Source: JADJWR01 sp964509545 (lineage in GTDB: Bacteria; Pseudomonadota; Gammaproteobacteria; Burkholderiales; Burkholderiaceae_F). Taken from it: DNA of 64,000 nucleotides. The DNA lies in the NCBI GenBank assembly GCA_964509545.1, contig CAZDXQ010000013.1:1-64000 (forward strand), given 5' to 3'. The position numbers and the translations under genes were made by a program. Positions 47,394-55,045 of the stretch are shown here, in pieces (within the stretch, counting starts at the first letter, position 1; each line of letters starts with the position of its first letter). Below the pieces are notes generated by a model, which saw nothing but the letters and a program-made list of their open reading frames with translations, searched no databases and had not been told where the DNA came from.

Positions 47394-48029
47394 ATGTTCA
47401 ACGCATTGTTCCGGAAAACCACGATCGCGCCGGTAATGCTGGCCTGTCTGCTCGCGGCCTGCGCCTCGACCACGCTCGACGGCACCTGGACGCGGCCGGA
47501 ATTCGCCGGCCAGCGCATCGACGGCCCGGTGCTGGTCGTAGGCGTGGCGCGCGACGAGACCGTCCGCCGCCTCTACGAGGACGAGATGGTCGCCAGGCTC
47601 GGCGCGCGCGGCGTCAAGGCGCTGCGCAGCTACGAAGCCCTTCCCGGCGCGCTCGAACGCGACAGCGATGGCCGGCTGCTGCAGCTAGCGCGCGGCGGCG
47701 GCGCACGCTACCTGCTTTCGACCGCGGTGATCGGCCAGGAAGTCGAGCAGACCGTGCGCCAGGAACCGTGGCCGCCGGCCGGCTTCATCGGCTATCGCGG
47801 CTGGTACAGCGCCTACTGGGGCCTGTCGTGGCCGGCGCGCACCGAGGTGCGCACCTACAACGTGTACATCGCGCAGACCTCGCTGACGCGCGTCGACGGC
47901 GACCGTGTCGAATGGACTGCGCGCACCCGCACCACCGCGCCGGCCGACGTCGCGCGCGAAACGCGCGCTTTCGTCGAGGTCGTGCTCGGCGCGCTGGCGA
48001 AGGATGGATTGATCGCGCCGGCGCCGTGA
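47394..48029 (+). CDS. DUF4136-like / uncharacterised lipoprotein
   Basis: 211 aa. The signal peptide ends in the lipobox LLAAC followed by ASTTLDGTW, so it is a lipoprotein. The mature domain has VLVVGVARDETVRRLYEDEMVARLGARGV and ARYLLSTAVIGQEVEQ, a pattern of small envelope lipoproteins that bind or scaffold, without enzyme motifs. The first 10 residues after Cys and the family resemblance are not enough for a functional call. Confidence 0.6.
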   Translation: MFNALFRKTTIAPVMLACLLAACASTTLDGTWTRPEFAGQRIDGPVLVVGVARDETVRRLYEDEMVARLGARGVKALRSYEALPGALERDSDGRLLQLARGGGARYLLSTAVIGQEVEQTVRQEPWPPAGFIGYRGWYSAYWGLSWPARTEVRTYNVYIAQTSLTRVDGDRVEWTARTRTTAPADVARETRAFVEVVLGALAKDGLIAPAP

Positions 48030-48070
48030 GCCTGCGCGCATTCGTCCAGTCGAACGGCGGCACGTCCTGA

Positions 48071-49600
48071 ATGCCCGCAATCGTCCTCGCCACGCTGAAC
48101 GCCCGCTACGCGCATGCCTCGCTCGGCCTGCGCTGCCTGCGCGCCAACCTCGGCGAACTGCGCGATGACAGCGCCATCGCCGAATTCATCGTCGGCAGCC
48201 GCACGGAGGAGGTGGTCGAACAACTGCTGGCGCAGCGGCCGCGCATTGTCGGCTTCGGCGTCTACATCTGGAACGTCGAGGAGACGACGAAGATCGTCGC
48301 GCTGCTCAAGGTCGTGGCGCCGGAGGTGACCGTGGTCATCGGCGGGCCCGAGGTCAGCTACGAGGTCGAGGCGCAGCCGATCTGCCAACTGGCCGATTAC
48401 GTCGTCACCGGCTGGGGCGACGTGACCTTCGCCGAACTGGCGCGGCAGATCGTGCACGGACCGCGGCCGCTGATGAAAGTGCACGCCGGCGCGCAGCCGC
48501 CGCTGGCGCAACTGGCGCTGCCTTACGACGAGTACACGGCCGAGGACGTGCGCCGCCGCTATGTGTATGTCGAGGCTTCGCGCGGCTGCCCGTTCAAGTG
48601 CGAGTTCTGCCTGAGCAGTCTCGACAGGACCGCCTGGCCGTTTCCGCTCAACGCTTTTCTCGCCGCGCTGGCGAGGCTGTACGAGCGCGGCGCTCGGCAC
48701 TTCAAGTTCGTCGACCGCACCTTCAACCTCAAGATCGACACCTCGCTGGCGATACTCGGCTTCTTCCTCGACCGCATCGCGGCGAATCCGGCCGATCCGC
48801 CGTTCGCGCACTTCGAACTGATCCCCGACCATCTGCCGGAGAAGCTGAAAGCCGCGATCGCGCGGTTCCCGGCCGGCACGCTGCAGTTCGAGATCGGCAT
48901 CCAGACCTTCAACGAGGACGTTCAGAAGCTGATCTCGCGGCGCCAGGACAACGCCTCGGCCGAGGCGAACCTGCGCTGGCTGCGCGCTCACTCCAATGCG
49001 CACCTGCACGTCGACCTGATCGCCGGCCTGCCCGGCGAGGACGTCGAAAGTTTCGCCCGCGGCTTCGACCGGCTGCTCGCCGCCGGTCCGCACGAGATCC
49101 AGTTCGGCATCCTGAAGCGGCTGCGCGGCGCGCCGATCGCCCGCCATACGGAGGCCTTCGGCCTGCGCTTCAGTCCACAGCCGCCGTACAACATCCTTGC
49201 CACCGACCGCATCGATTTCGCCACGATGCAGCGGCTGTCGCGCTTCGCCCGCTACTGGGACCTCGTCGCCAACTCCGGCCGCTTCGCGCGCAGCCTGCCG
49301 CTGCTGCTGGGCGAGGCGCCGTTCGCCAGCTTCCTCGCCTTTGCCGATGCGCTGTATGCCGCCACCGGCCGCACCCACGCCATCGCCAACGAGCGGCTGT
49401 ACGAGCACCTGCACGCGCATCTGCTGGCGCGCGGGGTCGCGCCGCAAACCGCCACCGATGCTCTGGCGGCCGATTACCTGGCCAGCGGCGCGCGCGGCAA
49501 GCTCGGCTTCGTCGATATCGAGCCGCTCGCGCGCCCCCGCCGCGATGCCGCAGCCATTGCGGCGACGCCGCAGCGACAGCAGCGCCATCTTCGGGCGTAG
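48071..49600 (+). CDS. B12-binding-domain radical SAM protein (DUF4080 type)
   Basis: 509 aa. The N-terminal cobalamin-binding-like Rossmann domain (about 1-135) opens MPAIVLATLNARYAHASLGL and lacks an obvious DxHxxG. The radical SAM core has the C173-x3-C177-x2-C180 cluster (GCPFKCEFC) and EIGIQTFNEDV. The C-terminal part carries a DUF4080-like domain. The protein uses a 4Fe-4S cluster and SAM for radical chemistry on an unknown substrate. It lies in the same direction as the lipoprotein gene 41 nt upstream. Confidence 0.85.
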   Translation: MPAIVLATLNARYAHASLGLRCLRANLGELRDDSAIAEFIVGSRTEEVVEQLLAQRPRIVGFGVYIWNVEETTKIVALLKVVAPEVTVVIGGPEVSYEVEAQPICQLADYVVTGWGDVTFAELARQIVHGPRPLMKVHAGAQPPLAQLALPYDEYTAEDVRRRYVYVEASRGCPFKCEFCLSSLDRTAWPFPLNAFLAALARLYERGARHFKFVDRTFNLKIDTSLAILGFFLDRIAANPADPPFAHFELIPDHLPEKLKAAIARFPAGTLQFEIGIQTFNEDVQKLISRRQDNASAEANLRWLRAHSNAHLHVDLIAGLPGEDVESFARGFDRLLAAGPHEIQFGILKRLRGAPIARHTEAFGLRFSPQPPYNILATDRIDFATMQRLSRFARYWDLVANSGRFARSLPLLLGEAPFASFLAFADALYAATGRTHAIANERLYEHLHAHLLARGVAPQTATDALAADYLASGARGKLGFVDIEPLARPRRDAAAIAATPQRQQRHLRA

Positions 49601-49675
49601 GCATCCGCGCCGCGGCCGGCGGCGGCCGTCGCGCGGATGTTGGCGGCGGCTCGCGGCAGCGATAGCCTTGCATGC

Positions 49676-50416
49676 ATGATCTGGCGGCAACTGGACACGA
49701 CCCCGATCGACATCGATACCGGAATCGAGCCGTCGGTCGCCTGCGCGGTGGCCGATGCGCTGGCCACGCATGCGGTGCCGCTGGTCGTGGTCCGCGACGG
49801 CCGGATCGAGCCGCTGGCCAGCGGCGTGTTCTATCGCGCCGGCCAGCGGTTGTGGCTGGCCACCTGCCGCCACGTGTTCGACGACGGCGCGGTGCTCGGC
49901 GACCTCGGCGTGGCACTGCTCGGCCGCGTGCGCTGGCTGCGCGAGTCCCGCGCGCGACTGCTGGTGCACCCGGTGCACGACCTGGCGGCGATCCTGGTCG
50001 GTGCCGGCGAACTCGAGCGTGAACTGCGCCGCGCCTGGCCGGTGCTGCCGCTGGACGAATTCGACGAAGCGCCGGCGCAGGCGCTCGTGCTGGCCGCGTA
50101 TCCGTATGCGCAGATGCGCCGCATCGATACCGTGCTGCACGCGCGGCCGCTGGTGGTGTTTGCCCGCTGGCTGCATTCGAGCGACGACGTTCGCGCCAGC
50201 TACGCGCGCACGGCGCGCCGCGCCGACGGCCTGCCGGTGCACGCGCCGGCGCTCGACGGCGCCTCGGGCGCGACCCTGTGGGCGCTGCGCGCCGGCCCGC
50301 GCGCCGGCCAGTGCGTGCTGCAGCCGGCGGCCGTGCAGTCCGCGTTCAAGCACGACGCCTACATGCGCGGCGCGCCGTTCTCGGCGCTGCGTCAACTGCT
50401 GCTCGCGGCGCACTGA
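49676..50416 (+). CDS. Trypsin-fold serine peptidase-like protein without signal peptide
   Basis: 246 aa. The chymotrypsin-type triad is visible: H66 in LATCRHVFDD, D102 in HPVHDLAAILV and S197 in LDGASGATLW (GxSG). Spacing between the three fits a single-domain trypsin fold. There is no secretion signal or membrane segment, so it would act in the cytoplasm. Substrate and partners are unknown. Translation from the ATG at 49676 fits the fold; an earlier frame opening at 49637 adds no family sequence. Confidence 0.6.
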   Translation: MIWRQLDTTPIDIDTGIEPSVACAVADALATHAVPLVVVRDGRIEPLASGVFYRAGQRLWLATCRHVFDDGAVLGDLGVALLGRVRWLRESRARLLVHPVHDLAAILVGAGELERELRRAWPVLPLDEFDEAPAQALVLAAYPYAQMRRIDTVLHARPLVVFARWLHSSDDVRASYARTARRADGLPVHAPALDGASGATLWALRAGPRAGQCVLQPAAVQSAFKHDAYMRGAPFSALRQLLLAAH

Positions 50417-50499
50417 AGTGAAACCCCCACGCTCGCTTGCGCTCGCTGCCCCTGGGGGGCGCTCAGTGGCTTCGGGCGGCCGGGCGCCACTGAAGTGAA
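50411..50499. repeat. Intergenic repeat bounded by CACTGAAGTGAA direct repeats
   Basis: CACTGAAGTGAA occurs at 50411-50422 and again at 50488-50499 (77-nt period). Between them are GCTCGCTTGCGCTCGCTGCC and the inverted pair TCAGTGGC (50463-50470) / GCCACTGA (50486-50493). The first copy supplies the TGA stop of the peptidase gene and the second the GTG start of the next gene. Similar GC-rich repeats between genes are common in betaproteobacteria. Confidence 0.7.
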
Positions 50500-50932
50500 G
50501 CGCGCCCTCGCCATCGTGCTGCTGGCCGGCGGGTTCGTCGCCTGCGCTCACAGGCCCGATCCGCGCGCGGTCGATTCGGTGCTGCAGGCCGACCGCGATT
50601 TCGCCGCGCGCGCCGCGGCGGCCGGCATCGGCGCGGCTTTCGTCGAATACGCTGCCGACGATGCGCTGCTCTTCCGCGCCGGCGTGGGGCCGATCCGCGG
50701 CCGCGCCGCCATCGGCGCATCGTTCGCCGACGCCGCAGGCGCCACACTGCAGTGGGCGACCGAAGCGGCCGAAGTCGCCGCCAGCGGCGACCTCGCCTAC
50801 ACGTGGGGCTGGTACACGTTCAGCGCCGAAGGCAGATCGAGCACGGGCAACTACGTCTCGGTATGGCGGCGCGTCGACGGCCGCTGGCGCTACGTGGTCG
50901 ACCTTGGCGTTCCCGCGCCGCGGCCACGCTGA
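50495..50932 (+). CDS. SnoaL-like/DUF4440 fold lipoprotein or secreted protein
   Basis: 145 aa, GTG start inside the second copy of the intergenic repeat. The signal region MKRALAIVLLAGGFVAC ends at a possible but non-ideal lipobox. The mature part has the NTF2/SnoaL-like pattern: LQADRDFAARAAAAGIGAAF, GRAAIGASFAD, DLAYTWGWY and GNYVSVWRRVDGRWRYVVDLG. Such proteins bind small ligands, often with regulatory or isomerase roles; none can be named here. Confidence 0.65.
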   Translation: MKRALAIVLLAGGFVACAHRPDPRAVDSVLQADRDFAARAAAAGIGAAFVEYAADDALLFRAGVGPIRGRAAIGASFADAAGATLQWATEAAEVAASGDLAYTWGWYTFSAEGRSSTGNYVSVWRRVDGRWRYVVDLGVPAPRPR

Positions 50933-50942
50933 CGCGCCGGCC

Positions 50943-51524
50943 TCAGGCGTGCGCCCAGCGTGAATACTTGGGCAGCGTCGCCTGCAGGAAGCTCATCTGG
51001 TCGGCGAGGATCCGCCGGTTGCTCAGGATGAAGCCTTCGTTGCGGCATACCGCGTAGGGCACGTACAGCAGCGGCATGCGCGCTTCCTCGGGCAGGCGGT
51101 TGCCCTTGCGCGTATTGCACGAGCGGCAGGCGGTGACGACGTTGGTCCACTCGTGACGGCCGCCGCGCGACACCGGCTGGATATGCTCGACCGTCAGTTC
51201 GGATTCGGCGAACTGATCGCCGCAGTAGCCGCAGACGTGACGGTCGCGGGCGAACAGTCGGTGCTTCGTCAGCCCGACGTGCGCGTGGCCGGCGGGGATG
51301 CGATGCCGGCCGCGGATCATCACGATCGAACTGGCGATGAATTCCGAGCGCGCTCCGGTGCGTTCCTGCGTGCCGCCGCTCCAGGCGAACAGGTTTTCGC
51401 CCAGATCGGTGAGGACCTTGCCCGAGGCGTAGTAGCGCGCGGCGCGCATCATCCCGGCCCAGCGCACCGGCTGACCGTGTGTGTCGATGATCAGGATACG
51501 TGGACCAGATTCGCCTGCGTACAT
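50943..51524 (-). CDS. HNH endonuclease family protein
   Basis: 193 aa from MYAGESGPR. The HNH core reads HVCGYCGDQF, then TVEHIQPVSRGG, then NVVTACRSCNTRKG, with four zinc Cys and the catalytic His. The N-terminal part (GPRILIIDTHGQPVRWAG) is typical of the common housekeeping-like HNH proteins of proteobacteria. No phage, restriction or toxin partner is nearby. The longer frame to 51959 has no family support. Confidence 0.82.
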   Translation of the reverse strand: MYAGESGPRILIIDTHGQPVRWAGMMRAARYYASGKVLTDLGENLFAWSGGTQERTGARSEFIASSIVMIRGRHRIPAGHAHVGLTKHRLFARDRHVCGYCGDQFAESELTVEHIQPVSRGGRHEWTNVVTACRSCNTRKGNRLPEEARMPLLYVPYAVCRNEGFILSNRRILADQMSFLQATLPKYSRWAHA

Positions 51525-51634
51525 GCCGCAATAGTGCCACGCGGCGCTGCGCTTTGCTTGGGCGGGCCCGCGAGCGGCCGGTGGCCGCGCCGAGCCGAAG
51601 ACGTCAAATGGGAAACGACGTCGGCGACGGGGGC

Positions 51635-51880
51635 TCAGGCCGGACGCCAGAGGTCGGGCGCGTAATCGTCCAGGGCGCCGTCGTCGAGGCGCACCAGCAG
51701 CCGCGGCGGCTGTTCGTCGCGGGCGATGAGCACGCGCCCGGTCCCATCGCCGTCGATCCGGCGCACTGCGGCGCCCTCGCGCAACCCGTCGCGGGCGAGT
51801 TCGCGCTGCAGCGCCAGCACGTCGCGATCGTGCGCGATGCGGTCGAGCTTTTCCTGGAGAGACAGGACAGGCTGGGTCAC
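51635..51880 (-). CDS. Small hypothetical protein
   Basis: 81 aa starting with GTG. An N-terminal heptad-like helix (LSLQEKLDRIAHDRDVLALQ) precedes a short beta-rich part, GRVLIARDEQPPRLLVRLDD. I do not recognise a family. Codon use and the gap between neighbours make it plausible, but there is no strong ribosome site. Confidence 0.45.
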   Translation of the reverse strand: MTQPVLSLQEKLDRIAHDRDVLALQRELARDGLREGAAVRRIDGDGTGRVLIARDEQPPRLLVRLDDGALDDYAPDLWRPA

Positions 51881-51980
51881 GAGCGTCGGGCGTGCATTTC
51901 GGGCGGCTGCCGGCAGGAGTCTGGCGCGGCCACTGGATGCACGACATCCGGGATTGCACCGAAGCTGATTCGACGACGCT

Positions 51981-52499
51981 CTACTGGGCCCGATCGTTGC
52001 CGTTGCCGAGGAAGCGCGGATCGGGGCCGTTCTCGACCTTGCGCACGATGCCCTGCGGGTCGAAATAGATGGCCATTTCCGAGTTCCACATGTTGCTCTC
52101 GCGATAGGCGTACAGCCAGGCGGTGAGGTTCACGCGCGCAAAGGCCTGCACCTCGCGCGGCGGGCCGAACTGCCGTCGTACATCGGCCTCGGTGTCGACG
52201 CCGACGCGAACACGGCTGAAATGCGCCATGTCGAGGACCTGCCGCACCCGGACCACGCGGCCGCCCGGGTCGAGGTCGACCATCCAGGTTTCCTGCTGCA
52301 GTCCGCCGGCCGGGTAGACCCAGCGCTCGCCGTCGGCGAGCCGGTGCCGCTCGAAGGGTGCGCCGACGGTCCTGAGCACCGTGGCTTGATCGGCGCCGGG
52401 CGCCAGACGTTCCGGCGTCGCGCAGCCGGCGAGCAAGCCGCAGGCGAGCAGCAACGCGGGCAGATACCGGCGAAGACCAGGCTGGGACATCACTTGCAT
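51981..52499 (-). CDS. BamE-like (SmpA/OmlA) lipoprotein
   Basis: 172 aa. The lipobox LLAGC follows a short signal. The mature part has two BamE-like halves: DQATVLRTVGAPFER with RWVYPAGG, and TEADVRRQFGPPREV with WLYAYRESN and MAIYFDPQGIV. The fold is that of outer-membrane assembly lipoproteins, although the length exceeds BamE proper (about 110 aa) and the tandem repetition suggests a paralogue. An alternative start lies 9 nt downstream. It is divergent from the MFS transporter. Confidence 0.75.
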   Translation of the reverse strand: MQVMSQPGLRRYLPALLLACGLLAGCATPERLAPGADQATVLRTVGAPFERHRLADGERWVYPAGGLQQETWMVDLDPGGRVVRVRQVLDMAHFSRVRVGVDTEADVRRQFGPPREVQAFARVNLTAWLYAYRESNMWNSEMAIYFDPQGIVRKVENGPDPRFLGNGNDRAQ

Positions 52500-52820
52500 T
52501 GGAACGCCCGACGACGGACTGGTTCAGCGGAGGATACCGATCGGCGTGGGGGTGCAACTGCTGGTCGCCGTCGAAACGGTGCGGTGGTCGCGTTTCAGGA
52601 GCGAGCGTGGCGCGGTCGTCGCTTTGCCCGCAGGCAAGGTGGACTCCCTGCGCGCCGCGCCGGCCGAGTGGAAGCGCCGGCCGGTTGGGCACTGGCGCGG
52701 TCCGGCAGGGCAGACGGGCGAGCAGCGCGCTGGCCCGTGCAGGTCCCGACCGGCTGCCACCGCCGCGGCGAAGGCACCGGCGCGGGGCGAGGCTCGCGCC
52801 GCTTTAGTACGCTGGCGGCG
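52500..52820. other. Intergenic region between BamE-like and MFS genes
   Basis: These 321 nt separate two divergent starts and should hold both promoters. Open frames crossing it are GC-driven and have no recognisable protein signature. I see no palindrome, repeat or RNA gene. Confidence 0.4.
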
Positions 52821-54005
52821 ATGAACCCGGCCACTGCGGCGCTGCTGGCAACGACGGCGATACAGGTCGCCGCCACCGCGTCGATCCTCACGGTGCCGGC
52901 GATTGCGCCGCTGGTGGCGGCCGATCTCGGGCTGCCGACCTCGATGGTTGGCACCTATCTGTCGTTGGTCTACGTCGGCGCCGCGAGCGCGGCCCTGCTC
53001 GGCGGCGCCATCGTGCTGCGCGTCGGCGCGCTTCGACTGTCGCAGCTGAGCCTGCTGGCCTGCGCGCTGGGCCTGCTGCTGGGGCTGGTTCCGGCCATCT
53101 TGGTGGTGGCGCTTTCGGCAATGGTGGTCGGCTGCGGTTACGGGCCGATCACGCCGGCGTCCAGCCATGTGCTGGCGCGAACCACGCCGCCGGCGCGCAT
53201 GGGGCTGACCTTCTCGATCAAGCAGACCGGCGTGCCGGCCGGCGCCGCGCTGGCGGGCCTGCTGGTGCCGCCACTGGCCCTTGCCGCCGGCTGGCGGATC
53301 GCGGTGGCCGCCGTAGCCGGGCTGGCGCTGGTTGTTTCCATGGCGGCGCAGCCGCTGCGGCGAGACCTGGACGCCGATCGCAACCGCTCGGCGCACTTTT
53401 CGCTCGCGCATTTCGTCGCTGCGCTGCGGCTGGTGATCGCCTCGCCGTCGCTGCGCACGATGGCGGCGGTGTCGTTCGTCTATGCCGGCCTGCAGATGTG
53501 CGTGTCGGGTTTTATCGTCGCCTACCTGGCCGAGGAGATCGGCCTGAGCCTGGTCAGCGCCGGCGTCGGCTTGACGGTGGCCAACGTGGCCGGCGTGGCG
53601 GCGCGAATCGGCTGGGGTGCATTCGCCGACCGCGTGGCCTCGCCGCGGGCCACCCTCGCCCTGCTCGGTGCCCTGATGGCAGCCAGCAGCGCCGCCACGG
53701 CGACGTTCACGGTCGCCTGGCCGCTGGCGGCGATGCTCGTCGTGGTCGCCGCGCTCGGCGCCACGGCCATCGGCTGGAACGGTGTCTACCTCGCCGAGAC
53801 TGCGCGCGTCGCGCCGGCGGGACAGGCTGCGCTGGCCACCGGTGGCTGCCTGTTCTTCACCTACGTGGGCGTGGTGTTCTGTCCGCTGCTCTTCGGCATG
53901 CTGCAACGGGCGAGCGGCAGCGATGCGTACTGCTTTGCCGCCGCCGCCGGCGCCTATGCCCTGGTCGCCGCCGTGCTTGCGCTGCGCCGGCCTGCCGCCG
54001 CTTGA
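52821..54005 (+). CDS. Major facilitator superfamily transporter
   Basis: 394 aa with about 12 hydrophobic segments. The first is ATTAIQVAATASILTVPAIA and the motif-A-like GWGAFADRVASPR lies between TM8 and TM9. It resembles the CynX/NimT-like small-solute exporters. The ATG at 52821 gives a correct first helix; the upstream open frame from 52221 is not coding for it. It ends at the edge of the copper island and is convergent with cusF. The substrate is unknown. Confidence 0.82.
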   Translation: MNPATAALLATTAIQVAATASILTVPAIAPLVAADLGLPTSMVGTYLSLVYVGAASAALLGGAIVLRVGALRLSQLSLLACALGLLLGLVPAILVVALSAMVVGCGYGPITPASSHVLARTTPPARMGLTFSIKQTGVPAGAALAGLLVPPLALAAGWRIAVAAVAGLALVVSMAAQPLRRDLDADRNRSAHFSLAHFVAALRLVIASPSLRTMAAVSFVYAGLQMCVSGFIVAYLAEEIGLSLVSAGVGLTVANVAGVAARIGWGAFADRVASPRATLALLGALMAASSAATATFTVAWPLAAMLVVVAALGATAIGWNGVYLAETARVAPAGQAALATGGCLFFTYVGVVFCPLLFGMLQRASGSDAYCFAAAAGAYALVAAVLALRRPAAA

Positions 54006-54015
54006 CCGGCCTTGC

Positions 54016-54345
54016 TCAGGGGGCCTTGCGGATCGAGGTGACGATCAGGTCCTCGCCCTTCTGCTCGGCAGTGAACTTGACCTTGTCGCCTTCCTTGAGC
54101 TCGCCGGCCATCGCCGGATCCTTGAACTTGAAGGACATGGTCATGGCACCCATGCCGAGGTTCTTCAATTCGCCGTGCTTCAACAGCACGGTGCCGCGCG
54201 CCTTGTCGATGCGGCGCACTTCACCGTCAGCCGGTTCGCCGGCCGCCGTTGCGGCCGTCTTCGCCGCGCCGTGGCCGGAGTGCTGGGCCCACGCTGGCGC
54301 GGTCGCGCCGAGGGCAACGAGGGTCACAAACAGCAGCTTCTTCAT
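54016..54345 (-). CDS. cusF: CusF-like periplasmic copper-binding protein
   Basis: 109 aa. A signal peptide (MKKLLFVTLVALGATAPAWA) is followed by QHSGHGAA and the CusF domain: GEVRRIDKARGTVLLKHGEL, GMGAMTMSFKFKDP and GDKVKF. The Met pair and Trp-like aromatic positions of CusF (here MTM...F) bind Cu(I)/Ag(I) and pass it to the CusCBA pump. A CusA C-terminus lies at the far edge of this island. Confidence 0.87.
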   Translation of the reverse strand: MKKLLFVTLVALGATAPAWAQHSGHGAAKTAATAAGEPADGEVRRIDKARGTVLLKHGELKNLGMGAMTMSFKFKDPAMAGELKEGDKVKFTAEQKGEDLIVTSIRKAP

Positions 54346-54384
54346 TGCTCGAATCTCCGCAGGGTTGAGGAAAGACAGTTGGCC

Positions 54385-54870
54385 TCAGCGGCGCAGGTCG
54401 GGCTCGTAGGACGCGAACACCGAGGCGCGGCCGTCGGCCTGGACGAGCAGCACATCGTACGGGTCGACATGGCCGCCGTATTCAGGGCCGTCCATGCCCG
54501 GCGAGCCGACCGGCATGCCGGGAACGGACAGCCCAAGCGCCTTCGGCCGCTCGCGCAGCAGCCGCTTGATCTCGCGCGCCGGCACGTGGCCCTCGATCAC
54601 GTAGCCGGCCACCAGCGCCGTGTGGCACGAGCCCAGCTTGTGTGGCATGCCGAAGCGCGCGCGGTAGTGGCGCGAGTCGGGCACGTTGGTCGCGTTGACG
54701 CGGAAACCGTTGGCCTGCAAGTGCTTGATCCAGTCGTTGCAGCAACCGCAGGTCGGTGACTTGTAGACCTCGACCTCGGTGGAGGCCAAGGGCGACTGCG
54801 CCAGAACGGGCGCGGCGAGCGCCGACAGCAGCGCGATGACGGCGCGTCGGCGGTCGATCTTGAGAGACAT
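54385..54870 (-). CDS. DUF411 metal-binding protein
   Basis: 161 aa. Signal (VIALLSALAAPVLA), then TEVEVYKSPTCGCCNDWIKHL and LGSCHTALVAGYVIEGHVPA. The C-G-C-C and SCHTA motifs are DUF411 signatures. The family is found with copper-resistance genes and is thought to handle copper in the periplasm. It lies on the same strand between the P-type ATPase and cusF. Confidence 0.85.
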   Translation of the reverse strand: MSLKIDRRRAVIALLSALAAPVLAQSPLASTEVEVYKSPTCGCCNDWIKHLQANGFRVNATNVPDSRHYRARFGMPHKLGSCHTALVAGYVIEGHVPAREIKRLLRERPKALGLSVPGMPVGSPGMDGPEYGGHVDPYDVLLVQADGRASVFASYEPDLRR

Positions 54871-55045
54871 GGGTCAGATCTCCGGAAGGTCGAAGCCGCT
54901 GTCTGCGAGCGGCGATCGCAGACTAAACGTGATGCGTCGCTGGACTTTGCGCTGCGACAAACGTAACGACAACCGTGCCAGTGGCAAACCCTCATTCCTC
55001 AGACTGGCCGCAACGAGGACAGGCAAGTCAATGCTGCTGGCTTGG

